In this document: positions 1 to 10,477 of the stretch, piece by piece
Layout: every line of letters starts with the position of its first letter
How positions within the stretch are numbered: the first letter of the stretch is position 1
NCBI GenBank assembly: GCA_020725765.1
Contig: DYEI01000392.1
Span: forward strand, 1 to 54,017
Direction: 5' to 3'
From: Anaerolinea sp.
Lineage (GTDB): Bacteria; Chloroflexota; Anaerolineae; SpSt-313
DNA: 54,017 nucleotides
Position numbers and translations under genes: made by a program
The notes under the pieces: generated by a model
The model's database searches: none
Told to the model about the DNA's origin: nothing
The model's input: the letters and a program-made list of their open reading frames with translations, nothing else

Positions 1-56
1 AGCCTTCTTCGGTCGTAGGGCGAGGGCATGGCCCATTGACGGGACCCCCACCCCTG

Positions 57-92
57 CCCCCTACCCCGCCGCCTTGTCGGCGGGGTAGGGGG
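57..92. terminator. Perfect 15-bp inverted repeat CCCCCTACCCCGCCG-CCTTGT-CGGCGGGGTAGGGGG, terminator-like hairpin
   Basis: Arms 57-71 and 78-92 are exact reverse complements; no clear T-tract. Confidence 0.5.
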
Positions 93-188
93 ACGGGGGG
101 ATGGGGTACCCTCCGGCAAGGTTCGAGGGACGGCGACTGAAGCAGCCTGTCCGCTCCTGAACCCCGCCAGCCCGCAAGGCTGGCTCGC

Positions 189-240
189 AATGACATCTCC
201 CCGTCATTGCGACGCGGCGTCAGCCGCTGAGGCAATCTCA
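189..240. repeat. REP-like intergenic element (CGCAATGAC...GTCATTGCG followed by CGGCGTCAGCCGCTGAGGCAATCTC)
   Basis: Short inverted repeat CGCAATGAC/GTCATTGCG plus imperfect dyads in non-coding DNA; resembles CATTGCGA...GCAATCTC-type interspersed repeats. Only one copy is visible here. Confidence 0.35.
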
Positions 241-505
241 GCGGAGCTTCAGGCCTGAAACGCGCCGACGACTGTGGCGTATACACTGGGGCTGCATCCA
301 AGATCAGTCAGCAGATTCGCGGTCAGGCAGCCTGCCGGGGGCGCTCCGCCGGCGACCGGGCCTTGCGCTGTGCACAAGCCCGGTGCAGACACCCGTTCCG
401 GGGTAGGGCCGGACTGTGGCCCAGCAAAACGCCCGGCTGCAGCCCGGGCAGCGACGCATCTTGGATGCACCCATATACGTGGTTGTGACTGGTGGCCTGC
501 ATTGT

Positions 506-514
506 GCTACAATG
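506..514 (+). promoter_or_regulatory. Extended -10 promoter element TGCTACAAT upstream of the glmS ribozyme
   Basis: TGC-TACAAT, about 80 nt upstream of the ribozyme cleavage site; -35 is weak. Confidence 0.4.
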
Positions 515-590
515 GACCACGTGGTGGGGCTATGCTACCAGGGAGGTGAAGCCATGACCTAAGCTTGCAGCATCCGGAACGAGGGGGAGC

Positions 591-790
591 AGCGCATGGG
601 CTCGGCGCGCCTGCGCCGAGCTGACGAGGTGGAGGTTCCTCACCGCGAGGTGGGGCTAACCCGCCGCTGGGGCGGGGAAAATCGAAAGGTCAGCGGATGC
701 CTCCAGGGCCCGGCCACGGCCCTGCTCTACCCCTCCTGCAAAGCCAGGTGTGAAAACCGGCGGGCGACCGCCGGGACAAGCGCCTGGTGG
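591..790 (+). ncRNA. glmS ribozyme: glmS-type self-cleaving ribozyme/riboswitch in the glmS 5' leader
   Basis: A591|GCGC cleavage-site-like motif; P1 GCTCGGCG(600-607)/CGCCGAGC(614-621); CTGACGAGG (621-629); P2 GGAGG(631-635)/CCTCC(700-704); core ATCGAAA (681-687) and GCGGATGCCTCC (693-704); P3-like CAGGGCC/GGCCCTG; AAAACC-hairpin-GGGACAAG (753-780). Lies 73 nt upstream of the glmS ATG. Confidence 0.85.
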
Positions 791-862
791 TGGCCACAGG
801 CAACGCTCACACTCTCGCCGGGGCGCACTGTCGTCCAACCGGCGACCGAAGGAGGGGATGCT

Positions 863-2704
<1,842 letters not shown>

Positions 2705-2748
2705 GGGCCGGTCGGCCGGGATCCGTCCCCGGCCGACCGTGGGAATCG

Positions 2749-4644
2749 CTACGCGTGCTGAGGCACGACGTCTGCGAGGTCGACCAGCCAGTCCTCGCCG
2801 TTGTGGTGCGGGCGCCACGCGCGTGTGTCAGCACGGAAGCCCAGCGTGAAGCGCATCTCGTCGGACCGCTTGAGGAGCTTGAGGAGCAGCCGGTTGGGCC
2901 CCTGTCGGAGCGTTACGCGGTACGAGTTGTTGAAGGGCGTCCACCAGGTCTGCTCGTCCTCTTCGGCGATGAGCTGCCCGTTCACGTACAGTCGAAAGCC
3001 ATCAGTGTTGCCGACGACGACGTAGGCAGATCGCTCTTCGGGGGAGATGACGGTGCGCGCCAGGTAGCAGCAGTAGGGTCCACGCAGGCCGATCAGGCGA
3101 GTCGGGTCGACTTCGTGCTCGTAGGAGGGAATCAGGGCGGGGCGCCCAAGCCTGGCGGACCAGGCGCGGTAGAGTGCGGCGACGTCCGCGTCCGGCTCTG
3201 GGATGTAGCTTTGCCGGAGCGACACAAAGTGCTGGTTGAACCGTCGCCGCACCTGCCGGGGATCGCTCTCATCGGGCAGGGCGTCGTAGTAGACGCCGAG
3301 GAACTGCCACAGTCCCGCGCCGGCCACGCCAAAGGTGTAATCCAGCGGCGGCCGGGAGTCCAGGCGCACGGTAAAGATGTTCCGCATCGGCCAGAGGTCG
3401 GCGGCATCCCGTGCATGGAGGGTGACGGGGACGGTACGCCGCGTGACGTCCACGGTCGTCCTCTCCGGCACAATCACCCAGCCCCCGGGGCCCTCGATCC
3501 TCAATGCCGTCTCGCCTGCAAGCTCGCCCTCGACGCGCACCACGACCGACACGCAGTCGCCCGGCGCCGCCGCCGGCAGGCCCGCATAGTCCACGCTGAC
3601 GCGCGTCTGCGGCGGCCTCGCCGTTGGCGGCAGGGGAGCCATCGGCGGGGAACCTTCGATCTGGACGCCTGTGTTCGCCTCCGCCGCCAGCAGCACGCCC
3701 ATGCGGGCTGTATCCCGTGCGAGGGCCGAGAGCGTCATCTCCCGGCGGCGATACTGGATGCCCATCACGAGCTCGTCGCCGATCGGCTCTCTGAGGTGTG
3801 CCGGGATGCGGCTCGCTCCAAGGATCTGCCCGATGAGGGCGCCCGCGGTCGCCAGCGTGCAGTCGGTGTCGTATCCGCAGCGCAGCGCGGCAAGGAGAGT
3901 CTCCTGCAGGTCGCCCCTTCCGTACAGGAGGCCGAGGAAGGTAAAGGGCACATTGATCTGCGAGTCGCAGGCCTCCGGGACGCCGGCGAGGGCCATCAGC
4001 CGGTCGCGGGCATCGCGCAGGCTCAGGCCCTCGTCCCAGGCCTCGAAGGCAGCGCGGGTCAGCAGTGCGATGGGCGAACCTTCAGGTAGGTAGTGGATGA
4101 ACATCGCTGCGAGCCGACGCATGTCCGGGATGAAGAAGGCCATGGAGGCCATCGCTGCCAGCATCTGCTCGGCACCGACCGACTGCTCCGTGTGATCGAG
4201 GGTGCCGTCCATCGCTGCGAAGCGGGCGGCAAGCTCCGGTGCGCCGGGGAACACATAGCCCCAGATCTCCGAGCGGATGGGGCAGCCCATGCCCGTCTCC
4301 CAGAACTGGTTGGTGAAGCGACCGGACATGGGCGGGTGGATGCCGAGCCGCCAGTTGCGCCGAAAGATTCCGTACTCGTTGAAGGGGTACCAGCAGCCCT
4401 CTAGCCAGGCGGCGGCCAGGTCGTCGGAGGTCAGGGCAAGCCCCTTCTCTTCCAGGACCTTGAGCCAGAGGACCTGCAGGTCGAGGTCATCGTTGGGCGG
4501 GATCTCTTTGGGGAACATCTCCTCAGGTGCAATCTCTATCCAGCCCTTGTTCCCCTCAAAGCGCGCGCCGATGGCGCCGCCGATCGACTTGCCGATCCAG
4601 CCGCCGAGAATCTGGTCGAGGTAGCGGTCGTACGAGATGCGCAT
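2749..4644 (-). CDS. ADP-ribosylglycohydrolase family protein
   Basis: MRISYDRYLDQILGGWIGKSIGGAIGARFEGNKG... with NDDLDLQVLWLKVLE and GYDTDCTLATAGALIGQILGA, the Asp-containing motifs of the ADP_ribosyl_GH family. Confidence 0.85.
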   Translation of the reverse strand: MRISYDRYLDQILGGWIGKSIGGAIGARFEGNKGWIEIAPEEMFPKEIPPNDDLDLQVLWLKVLEEKGLALTSDDLAAAWLEGCWYPFNEYGIFRRNWRLGIHPPMSGRFTNQFWETGMGCPIRSEIWGYVFPGAPELAARFAAMDGTLDHTEQSVGAEQMLAAMASMAFFIPDMRRLAAMFIHYLPEGSPIALLTRAAFEAWDEGLSLRDARDRLMALAGVPEACDSQINVPFTFLGLLYGRGDLQETLLAALRCGYDTDCTLATAGALIGQILGASRIPAHLREPIGDELVMGIQYRRREMTLSALARDTARMGVLLAAEANTGVQIEGSPPMAPLPPTARPPQTRVSVDYAGLPAAAPGDCVSVVVRVEGELAGETALRIEGPGGWVIVPERTTVDVTRRTVPVTLHARDAADLWPMRNIFTVRLDSRPPLDYTFGVAGAGLWQFLGVYYDALPDESDPRQVRRRFNQHFVSLRQSYIPEPDADVAALYRAWSARLGRPALIPSYEHEVDPTRLIGLRGPYCCYLARTVISPEERSAYVVVGNTDGFRLYVNGQLIAEEDEQTWWTPFNNSYRVTLRQGPNRLLLKLLKRSDEMRFTLGFRADTRAWRPHHNGEDWLVDLADVVPQHA

Positions 4645-4809
4645 GGGATGTTGCTCCTGCCAATAGCGGGCCGTATTCGGCGGGCACGTGAGCACTGTGG
4701 GAAGGTAAGCGCCCCAGCGGAGACGGCGTCGCCGTGTCGGCCCGTGTCCAGCGGGGGGTGCCCGCGAGGACATGCCGCGCCGACCGCTGAAGGCCGCTGC
4801 GACGTGTCG

Positions 4810-5928
4810 CTACCGGGCTCCCGCCTTGAGCTGCAAGAAGGTGGTGATGTTCTCCCGCGTCAGGAGGCCGACCATCTGCTCGCCTTCGAGGACCGGAAGC
4901 TGGTTCACGCCATCCTGAGCCATCTCCTGGAGTGCTGCCGTGAGGGGCCTGCCGGGTGCGATGCTGCGCAGCGCCTCGCGAGGGACCATCGCCTCGCGGG
5001 CCGTCCGCACGGACCACTCTGCTGCCGGGAACCGCTGCACGTTGTGCACCGTCACGAGGCCGAGCAGCCGGCCGCCATCGGTCACCGGCAGGCACCGGCG
5101 CCCGGAGGACAGGATGTATCGGTCGACGACCTCCTGAAGCGTCGTGTCCGGCGGGATGCCCTCGCAGCCGCGGGTCATCACCTGTGCGACGGTATGCCCT
5201 GCCAGCAGCATCCGGACCGCCGTCTGCCGGTAGCTGCTCTGGGCGGCGCTGTCCAGGAACCATCCGATGAAGGCGATCCACAGGCCGCTTGCCAGACTGC
5301 CTGTCAGCGCCCGCCAGACTCCCAGCAGAATAAAGCCGTAGGCGATGACCTGTCCGACCCGGCTCGCCCAGCGCGTTGCCCACTCCATGTTCTTGCTCTG
5401 CCACCAGAGCAGGGCGCGGAGGACCCGCCCTCCGTCCAGCGGGAACCCCGGGAGCAGGTTGAAGAGCCCCAGTGAGAGGTTGACGCCGCCGAGGTAGAGG
5501 AACAGCCCTCCCAGCGGCTGACTCAGGCGGTGTGTCAGGAGCCAGAGGATGCCAAGAACAATGCTCAGGGCGATGCTCGACAGTGGCCCCACAATCGCCA
5601 TCAGGAGCTCTGTGCCGGGGCTCTCGGGCTCCTCGGCGATCTGGGAGACGCCGCCAAAGATGAACAGAATAATGTCGTGGACCGGGAGACCCCGCGCCCG
5701 TGCGACGACCGAGTGCGCCAGCTCATGGAGGAGCACGGAGGCGAAGAAGAGCAGGCTTGCCGCCAACCCCAGTGTCCAGTGCGCGAGTGGAGACCAGTGG
5801 GGATAGTGCTCCGGGAAGTAGCCGCCGGCCAGGCTCGTGGTGACGAGGACGAGCACGAGCATCCAGCTCACATGCAGACGCACGGGGATGCCGAAGAACC
5901 GGCCGAGGGTGAATGTGCCTGAAGTCAT
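4810..5928 (-). CDS. Site-2 protease family (M50) membrane metalloprotease with C-terminal CBS pair
   Basis: HELAHSVVARARG (HExxH), FNLLPGFPLDGGRVLRALLW; CBS-like C-terminus (VAQVMTRGCEGIPPDTTLQEVVDRY...). Confidence 0.92.
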   Translation of the reverse strand: MTSGTFTLGRFFGIPVRLHVSWMLVLVLVTTSLAGGYFPEHYPHWSPLAHWTLGLAASLLFFASVLLHELAHSVVARARGLPVHDIILFIFGGVSQIAEEPESPGTELLMAIVGPLSSIALSIVLGILWLLTHRLSQPLGGLFLYLGGVNLSLGLFNLLPGFPLDGGRVLRALLWWQSKNMEWATRWASRVGQVIAYGFILLGVWRALTGSLASGLWIAFIGWFLDSAAQSSYRQTAVRMLLAGHTVAQVMTRGCEGIPPDTTLQEVVDRYILSSGRRCLPVTDGGRLLGLVTVHNVQRFPAAEWSVRTAREAMVPREALRSIAPGRPLTAALQEMAQDGVNQLPVLEGEQMVGLLTRENITTFLQLKAGAR

Positions 5929-5994
5929 GGTGGCCTCTCTTGCCCGGCGAGTGGGTGAGGGCCGGCTCCCTCTCCAGACTCTGCCGCCCTGATA

Positions 5995-6771
5995 TTATAC
6001 CAGAGCTGGCGGCAGGTCCATAACCCCTGCCGAAGCTGCCTGTCGGCTCCCGCGGGCTGCACGGTCGAGGAAGCAGCCGATGAGGGCGAGCCACAGGGCA
6101 TCGACGGCGTAGCCCCCGCACGCCTGCCAGATGCCGATGGCCACAAAGCCGGCGGCCACAAGGCGGCCGAGCGTGCTTGCCAGGTTGGTCGCGCGCACGA
6201 GGTCGCGGCTGCGCCACCACACGAGGGCTCGAACCACGCGCCCGCCGTCGAGGGGGAAACCCGGTATGAGGTTGAAGAGGGCCACGGCACCATTCAGCCC
6301 CGCCACGTAGCCAAAGACGGCAGCCAGCGGCTCTCCCAGGGGAAGGCAGGCCAGCCAGAGCAGTCCCATGGCCACCGCCAGGCCCAGGCTGGCAAGTGGG
6401 CCGGCTATCGCCATCGACAGCTCGGCTGCAGGGGATGTAGGCTCGCGCTCCAGCTGGGAGACGCCGCCGAGCAGAAAGAGCACGATGTCGTGCACAAGCA
6501 AGCCGCGCCGCTGGGCCACAAAGCAATGCGCCAGCTCGTGGGCCACGATCGAGAGGAAAACCAGGAGGCTGGTGGTGATCCCGAGCGCCGCATAGACGGC
6601 CAGCGGCCAGCCCGGGTAGGCGCGGGGATAGTAGCTGGCGCCCAAGGAGGCCGCAACGAGGATGAAGGAAGGAGGCCAGGTAGCATGCAGGCGAACCGGT
6701 ATCCGGAAAAACCTGCCTATGCACACCGAGTGCTGGGCCACGATGGCACACCCCCAACACAATGTACGCAT
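5995..6771 (-). CDS. Site-2 protease family (M50) membrane metalloprotease, no CBS domains
   Basis: HELAHCFVAQRRG, FNLIPGFPLDGGRVVRALVWW; paralogous to 4810..5928. Confidence 0.9.
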   Translation of the reverse strand: MRTLCWGCAIVAQHSVCIGRFFRIPVRLHATWPPSFILVAASLGASYYPRAYPGWPLAVYAALGITTSLLVFLSIVAHELAHCFVAQRRGLLVHDIVLFLLGGVSQLEREPTSPAAELSMAIAGPLASLGLAVAMGLLWLACLPLGEPLAAVFGYVAGLNGAVALFNLIPGFPLDGGRVVRALVWWRSRDLVRATNLASTLGRLVAAGFVAIGIWQACGGYAVDALWLALIGCFLDRAARGSRQAASAGVMDLPPALV

Positions 6772-6852
6772 CTTACCTTCATTATAGCCGAAGGGGAGAG
6801 ACGGCTGCCAGTGCGGTCCGGGGCACGAAGGGTGTGCTCCTCCGTAGGCCAT

Positions 6853-6881
6853 TTGACGGGGGAAGGTTCGACTTTTATACT
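6853..6881 (+). promoter_or_regulatory. Sigma70-like promoter TTGACG-17-TATACT upstream of the PRPP-synthetase-like gene
   Basis: -35 TTGACG 6853-6858, 17-bp spacer, -10 TATACT 6876-6881. Confidence 0.6.
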
Positions 6882-6938
6882 ACGGGCGGCAGTGCATGCC
6901 CCATCGCAATGGTAACGAGCGGGTCCAGGGAGGTTCCT

Positions 6939-7964
6939 GTGCAGCAGAGGCAAGAGTCCCTCGGCATGATGCGGGTCTTTAGCGGATCATCTCATCCCGA
7001 GTTGGCGCAGGGGATTTGCTCACATCTGGGCATTCCTCTGAGCCCCGTGTTGCACCAGCGCTTCAGTGACGACTGCCTCTACCTACAGCTGGGGCACACG
7101 GTGCGGAATCACGACGTCTTTATCGTGCAGTCGATCTCAGCGCCGACGAGCGATCACCTGATCGAGCTCTTCATGATGCTCGACATTGCCCGCAGCGCCG
7201 GGGCCCGCAGCGTCCATGCGGTCATCCCCTACTACTCGTATGCTCGCTCCGACAAGAAGGACGCCCCGCGCATCTCCATCACTGCCCGCCTGATGGCTGA
7301 TCTCATGCGCTGCGCAGGTGCCCAGCATGTGATGACGATGACGCTGCACTCGCCGCAGGTGCACGGCTTCTTCAGCGTGCCGACGGACCACCTCACCGCG
7401 CTTCCCTGCTTTGTCGACTATTTCAAGGGGCGTGATCTGAGCGACACGGTAGTCGTCTCGCCGGATATTGGCCACGCGAAACGGGCCACCAAGCTGGCGA
7501 CGGCGCTCGGAGGGCTGCCCGTCACGGCCGGCAACAAGGTTCGCATCTCAGACACGCGGGTGATCCTTCGTGAGTGGGTGGGTGCGCGGCCGAAGGGGCG
7601 GCGGCATGCACTGGTCTTTGACGACGAGATCGCCAACGGCGGCACGGTGTTCGAGGCCATCCGGGCTCTGAAGGACGAGGGCGTCCGGCACTTTACGGTG
7701 GCCTGCACGCACGGTGTGTTTGCCGGCAGGGCCATCGAGACTCTGGCCGAGATGCCCGAGGTTGTCGAGGTCGTCACAACCGATACGGTCCCTATTCCGC
7801 CGCACAAGCGTGTGCCCAAGCTGCGCATCCTGTCGGTTGCGGGAGTCTTCGCTGAAGCGATCCGCTGCAACCTTCTCGGGAGGTCGGTCGGCAAGCTGTT
7901 TGCCTTCTGGCCGGAGGAAGAGGAGGTCGAGGAGCTCGAACCCGGGCTTCAGCACGCTGAGTAG
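6939..7964 (+). CDS. Ribose-phosphate pyrophosphokinase family protein
   Basis: MMRVFSGSSHPELAQGICSHLGIPLSP..., HAVIPYYSYARSDKKD, VVSPDIGHAKRA, LVFDDEIANGGT. GTG start at 6939 preceded by GGGAGG; ATG 6966 is an alternative. Confidence 0.88.
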   Translation: MQQRQESLGMMRVFSGSSHPELAQGICSHLGIPLSPVLHQRFSDDCLYLQLGHTVRNHDVFIVQSISAPTSDHLIELFMMLDIARSAGARSVHAVIPYYSYARSDKKDAPRISITARLMADLMRCAGAQHVMTMTLHSPQVHGFFSVPTDHLTALPCFVDYFKGRDLSDTVVVSPDIGHAKRATKLATALGGLPVTAGNKVRISDTRVILREWVGARPKGRRHALVFDDEIANGGTVFEAIRALKDEGVRHFTVACTHGVFAGRAIETLAEMPEVVEVVTTDTVPIPPHKRVPKLRILSVAGVFAEAIRCNLLGRSVGKLFAFWPEEEEVEELEPGLQHAE

Positions 7965-8020
7965 CGGCGCCTCGGGTGCGGGCCCCGGAGGCACTCGCCG
8001 ACTGCGTGCCGTGAGCGATG

Positions 8021-8809
8021 TCAGGCGGCGGAGGCTGGTGCAGCCTCTGCCGGATCGTTCGCCTCTCCTGGTGCCGGTACCAAGTGGATCTCGCCGAAGG
8101 GCTCGCCTTGCTCGGCGAGGATACGTCCGCGCTTGATCAGCTCGAGGACGGCGAGGAAGGTCACAATGATCTCCACGCGGGAGCGGGCGCGCAGCAGTAG
8201 CGCTGTAAAGCCCACGCGCGGGCTCTCGCTGATGGCGGCCTCGATCGCGCGGATCTTGTCTTCCACGGTCACGGTGTGAGGCGTGATCACGGTGCTGGCG
8301 GGCACCGCGGGTGTGGTGGCCAGAACCCGCTGCAGGGCGGCCAGCAAGTCTGAAAGGCTGACCTCGCCCGGCGGCAGGACGCGCGGGCGGGCGACCAGTG
8401 GCGCAGCCCGCACGTGGCAGCGCAGGCCCAGCTCCTCCCGCTCGCGCAGGTGCTCCGAGGCGATCTTGTAGCGTCTGTACTCCTCGAGCTGCCGCACAAG
8501 GTCGTGGCCTACATCCTCCTCCTCTTCCTCCGGCTGCTGCGGTTGTGGTAGCAGGGCGCGGGACTTGATCAGAATCAGCCTGGCCGCGACCACCAAAAAG
8601 TCTGCCAGCAGGTCCGGTTCGATGCGATCCAGCTCGCGGATGTAGGCGAGGTACTGGTCCGTGACCCGGGCGAGCGATATTGTGGTAATGTCGAGTTCGG
8701 CCTTCTCGATGAGGCGAAGCAAGAGGTCCAGGGGGCCTTCGAAGGTGTCGAGCTGCACCGAGTACCCCATGGGCTGGCCCGGGTATCCTGAGAGCTGCGT
8801 TGTGGCCAC
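8021..8809 (-). CDS. scpA: Segregation and condensation protein A
   Basis: YSVQLDTFEGPLDLLLRLIEKAELDITTISLARVTDQYLAYI...LLADFLVVAARLILIKSRALLP; GTG start with GGAGGT SD. Confidence 0.93.
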   Translation of the reverse strand: MATTQLSGYPGQPMGYSVQLDTFEGPLDLLLRLIEKAELDITTISLARVTDQYLAYIRELDRIEPDLLADFLVVAARLILIKSRALLPQPQQPEEEEEDVGHDLVRQLEEYRRYKIASEHLREREELGLRCHVRAAPLVARPRVLPPGEVSLSDLLAALQRVLATTPAVPASTVITPHTVTVEDKIRAIEAAISESPRVGFTALLLRARSRVEIIVTFLAVLELIKRGRILAEQGEPFGEIHLVPAPGEANDPAEAAPASAA

Positions 8810-9037
8810 GGCGCACCTCCGGAGGTGGAAGAACGGCACGGTGCCAGTGTAGTCACTTTCGCGAATGGCCGCAAGCGGGCCGGTGGCAGCAGGAGCGTGT
8901 GGACGCACCGCGCACGAGAGCTAGACGAGATGTGTGGCAAATGGTAGAATAGCGCACACCCTCGGGGGCTTGCTCAGGTGCGCAGTGATCGGGCGCCTAC
9001 GCCGGCTATGCCGGTTAGCGCGCCGGGAGGGAAGGCG

Positions 9038-10477
9038 ATGTACAGGCTATCTCGCAGGGGGCTCTTGCGCGGGGCGGCAGGCGTCGCGGCAGGCTACTGG
9101 GCCAGCCAGCTCTGGGAGCCGGCGCTGGCTGCCCTGGCGGAGACGCTCGAGCCGCCGGCCGTAGTGGTGGCCGAGGGGACCAATGAGGACAGCGCCGAAG
9201 TCCTTCTGCGGGCTGCGCTGGCCCCGCTGGGGGGCATCGAGCGCTTTGTCAAACCCGGGCAGACGGTCTGCATCAAGCCGAACGCGACGTGGATGAACCC
9301 TCCCCATACCGCCAGCTCGACAGACCCCGACCTCCTTCGGGCTCTCATCAACATGGTCAAGGCGGCAGGGGCGAGCAGGATCATCATCGTCGACCGCAGC
9401 GTGTTTGACCCCCCGGCTATGGTGCTCGAGGTCTCGGGCCTTGGCGCGGTGATCGAGGAGACCGGGGCCGAGGCACACGTCCTCGACCGGTTTGTCGAGC
9501 CCAAGAGCAAGTACACCGACATCGACATCCCCGACGGCAAGGCCTTCCGGAACATTAGCGTCATCAAGGCCGCCGTCGAGGCGGATGTGCGCATCAACAT
9601 GGCGGTGGCCAAAACGCACATTGTCGTGCCCGTGACGCTGTGCTGCAAGCACATGATGGGCTTTCTGGAGAACCCGCCGGGATTGCACACCAGCCTTGAC
9701 CAGGGCATCGCCGACATCGGCACCGCGCCGGCCATCAAGCCCGTGCTGCACATTCTGGAGGCCATCCGGGCCCGCGTGCGGGGCGCCGCCTATGGCGACG
9801 GCACCGACATCACGGACCCCGACAGGGTCAAGCGGCTGAACAAGATCATTGCCGGCACCGACCCTGTGCTCATCGATGCCTGGGCCACGGCCAACATCTT
9901 TGGCCGCTCGCCGATGGAGGTCACCCACATCAAGCGCTGTTTTGAGAGCGGCCTCGGCGAGATTGACGTTGAGAAGGCCATCGAGTCGGGCCGGCTGCAG
10001 GTCTTCAAGCCGGCGCAGGTCCTGATCACTCCCACGCCGACGGCCACGGCGACGGCCACACCTGCCCCGGAAACCCGGCCGACGACCGTCATGCTGCCGG
10101 TGGAGAAGCCGACTGCGACCGTCATACCGACGCCGCTGCCGACCCCGATTCCGACGAGGAGGCCTGCAGGCGAAGAGATCATCGACATCAACACGGTGTT
10201 GAATGCACCGCTGGTGCCGCTGGCTGCTGTCATCGGCGGGGTGGGCATGGTTGTCGGCAGGCGGCTGGTCGGGGGCTTGCGTCAGCAGTCCGGTGCTTCG
10301 CCAGAGCCGGAAGGCGTGACCTCCCGCGAGGAGGTGGGCGACCGCGGCGAGGAGCCGCCGCGGGTGCGGCGCGGCAGCAGCCGGGCTGCGGGCGAATCTT
10401 CGCCAGGCCGCTCACAGGCAAGGGGCGCCGGACGGACGCGACGCCGCGAGAGCCCGGGGGAGAGCCATGAGCGATAA
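9038..10477 (+). CDS. DUF362 domain-containing protein with Tat-like signal and C-terminal Thr/Pro linker
   Basis: SRRGLLRGAAG... leader; VCIKPNATWMNPPHTASSTDPDLLRALI and INMAVAKTHIVVPVTLCCKHMMGF typical of DUF362; GGGAGG SD. Confidence 0.85.
   Translation: MYRLSRRGLLRGAAGVAAGYWASQLWEPALAALAETLEPPAVVVAEGTNEDSAEVLLRAALAPLGGIERFVKPGQTVCIKPNATWMNPPHTASSTDPDLLRALINMVKAAGASRIIIVDRSVFDPPAMVLEVSGLGAVIEETGAEAHVLDRFVEPKSKYTDIDIPDGKAFRNISVIKAAVEADVRINMAVAKTHIVVPVTLCCKHMMGFLENPPGLHTSLDQGIADIGTAPAIKPVLHILEAIRARVRGAAYGDGTDITDPDRVKRLNKIIAGTDPVLIDAWATANIFGRSPMEVTHIKRCFESGLGEIDVEKAIESGRLQVFKPAQVLITPTPTATATATPAPETRPTTVMLPVEKPTATVIPTPLPTPIPTRRPAGEEIIDINTVLNAPLVPLAAVIGGVGMVVGRRLVGGLRQQSGASPEPEGVTSREEVGDRGEEPPRVRRGSSRAAGESSPGRSQARGAGRTRRRESPGESHER

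Noticed and set aside
249-549. Short ORFs (73-91 aa) at the start of the window
   Set aside because: Low-complexity compositions, mutually overlapping on both strands, overlap hairpins/promoter; no recognisable domain or RBS.
8804-8830. Palindrome CACCTCCGGAGGTG near the scpA start as an operator
   Set aside because: Explained by the Shine-Dalgarno GGAGGT of the GTG-started scpA; too short to claim regulation.
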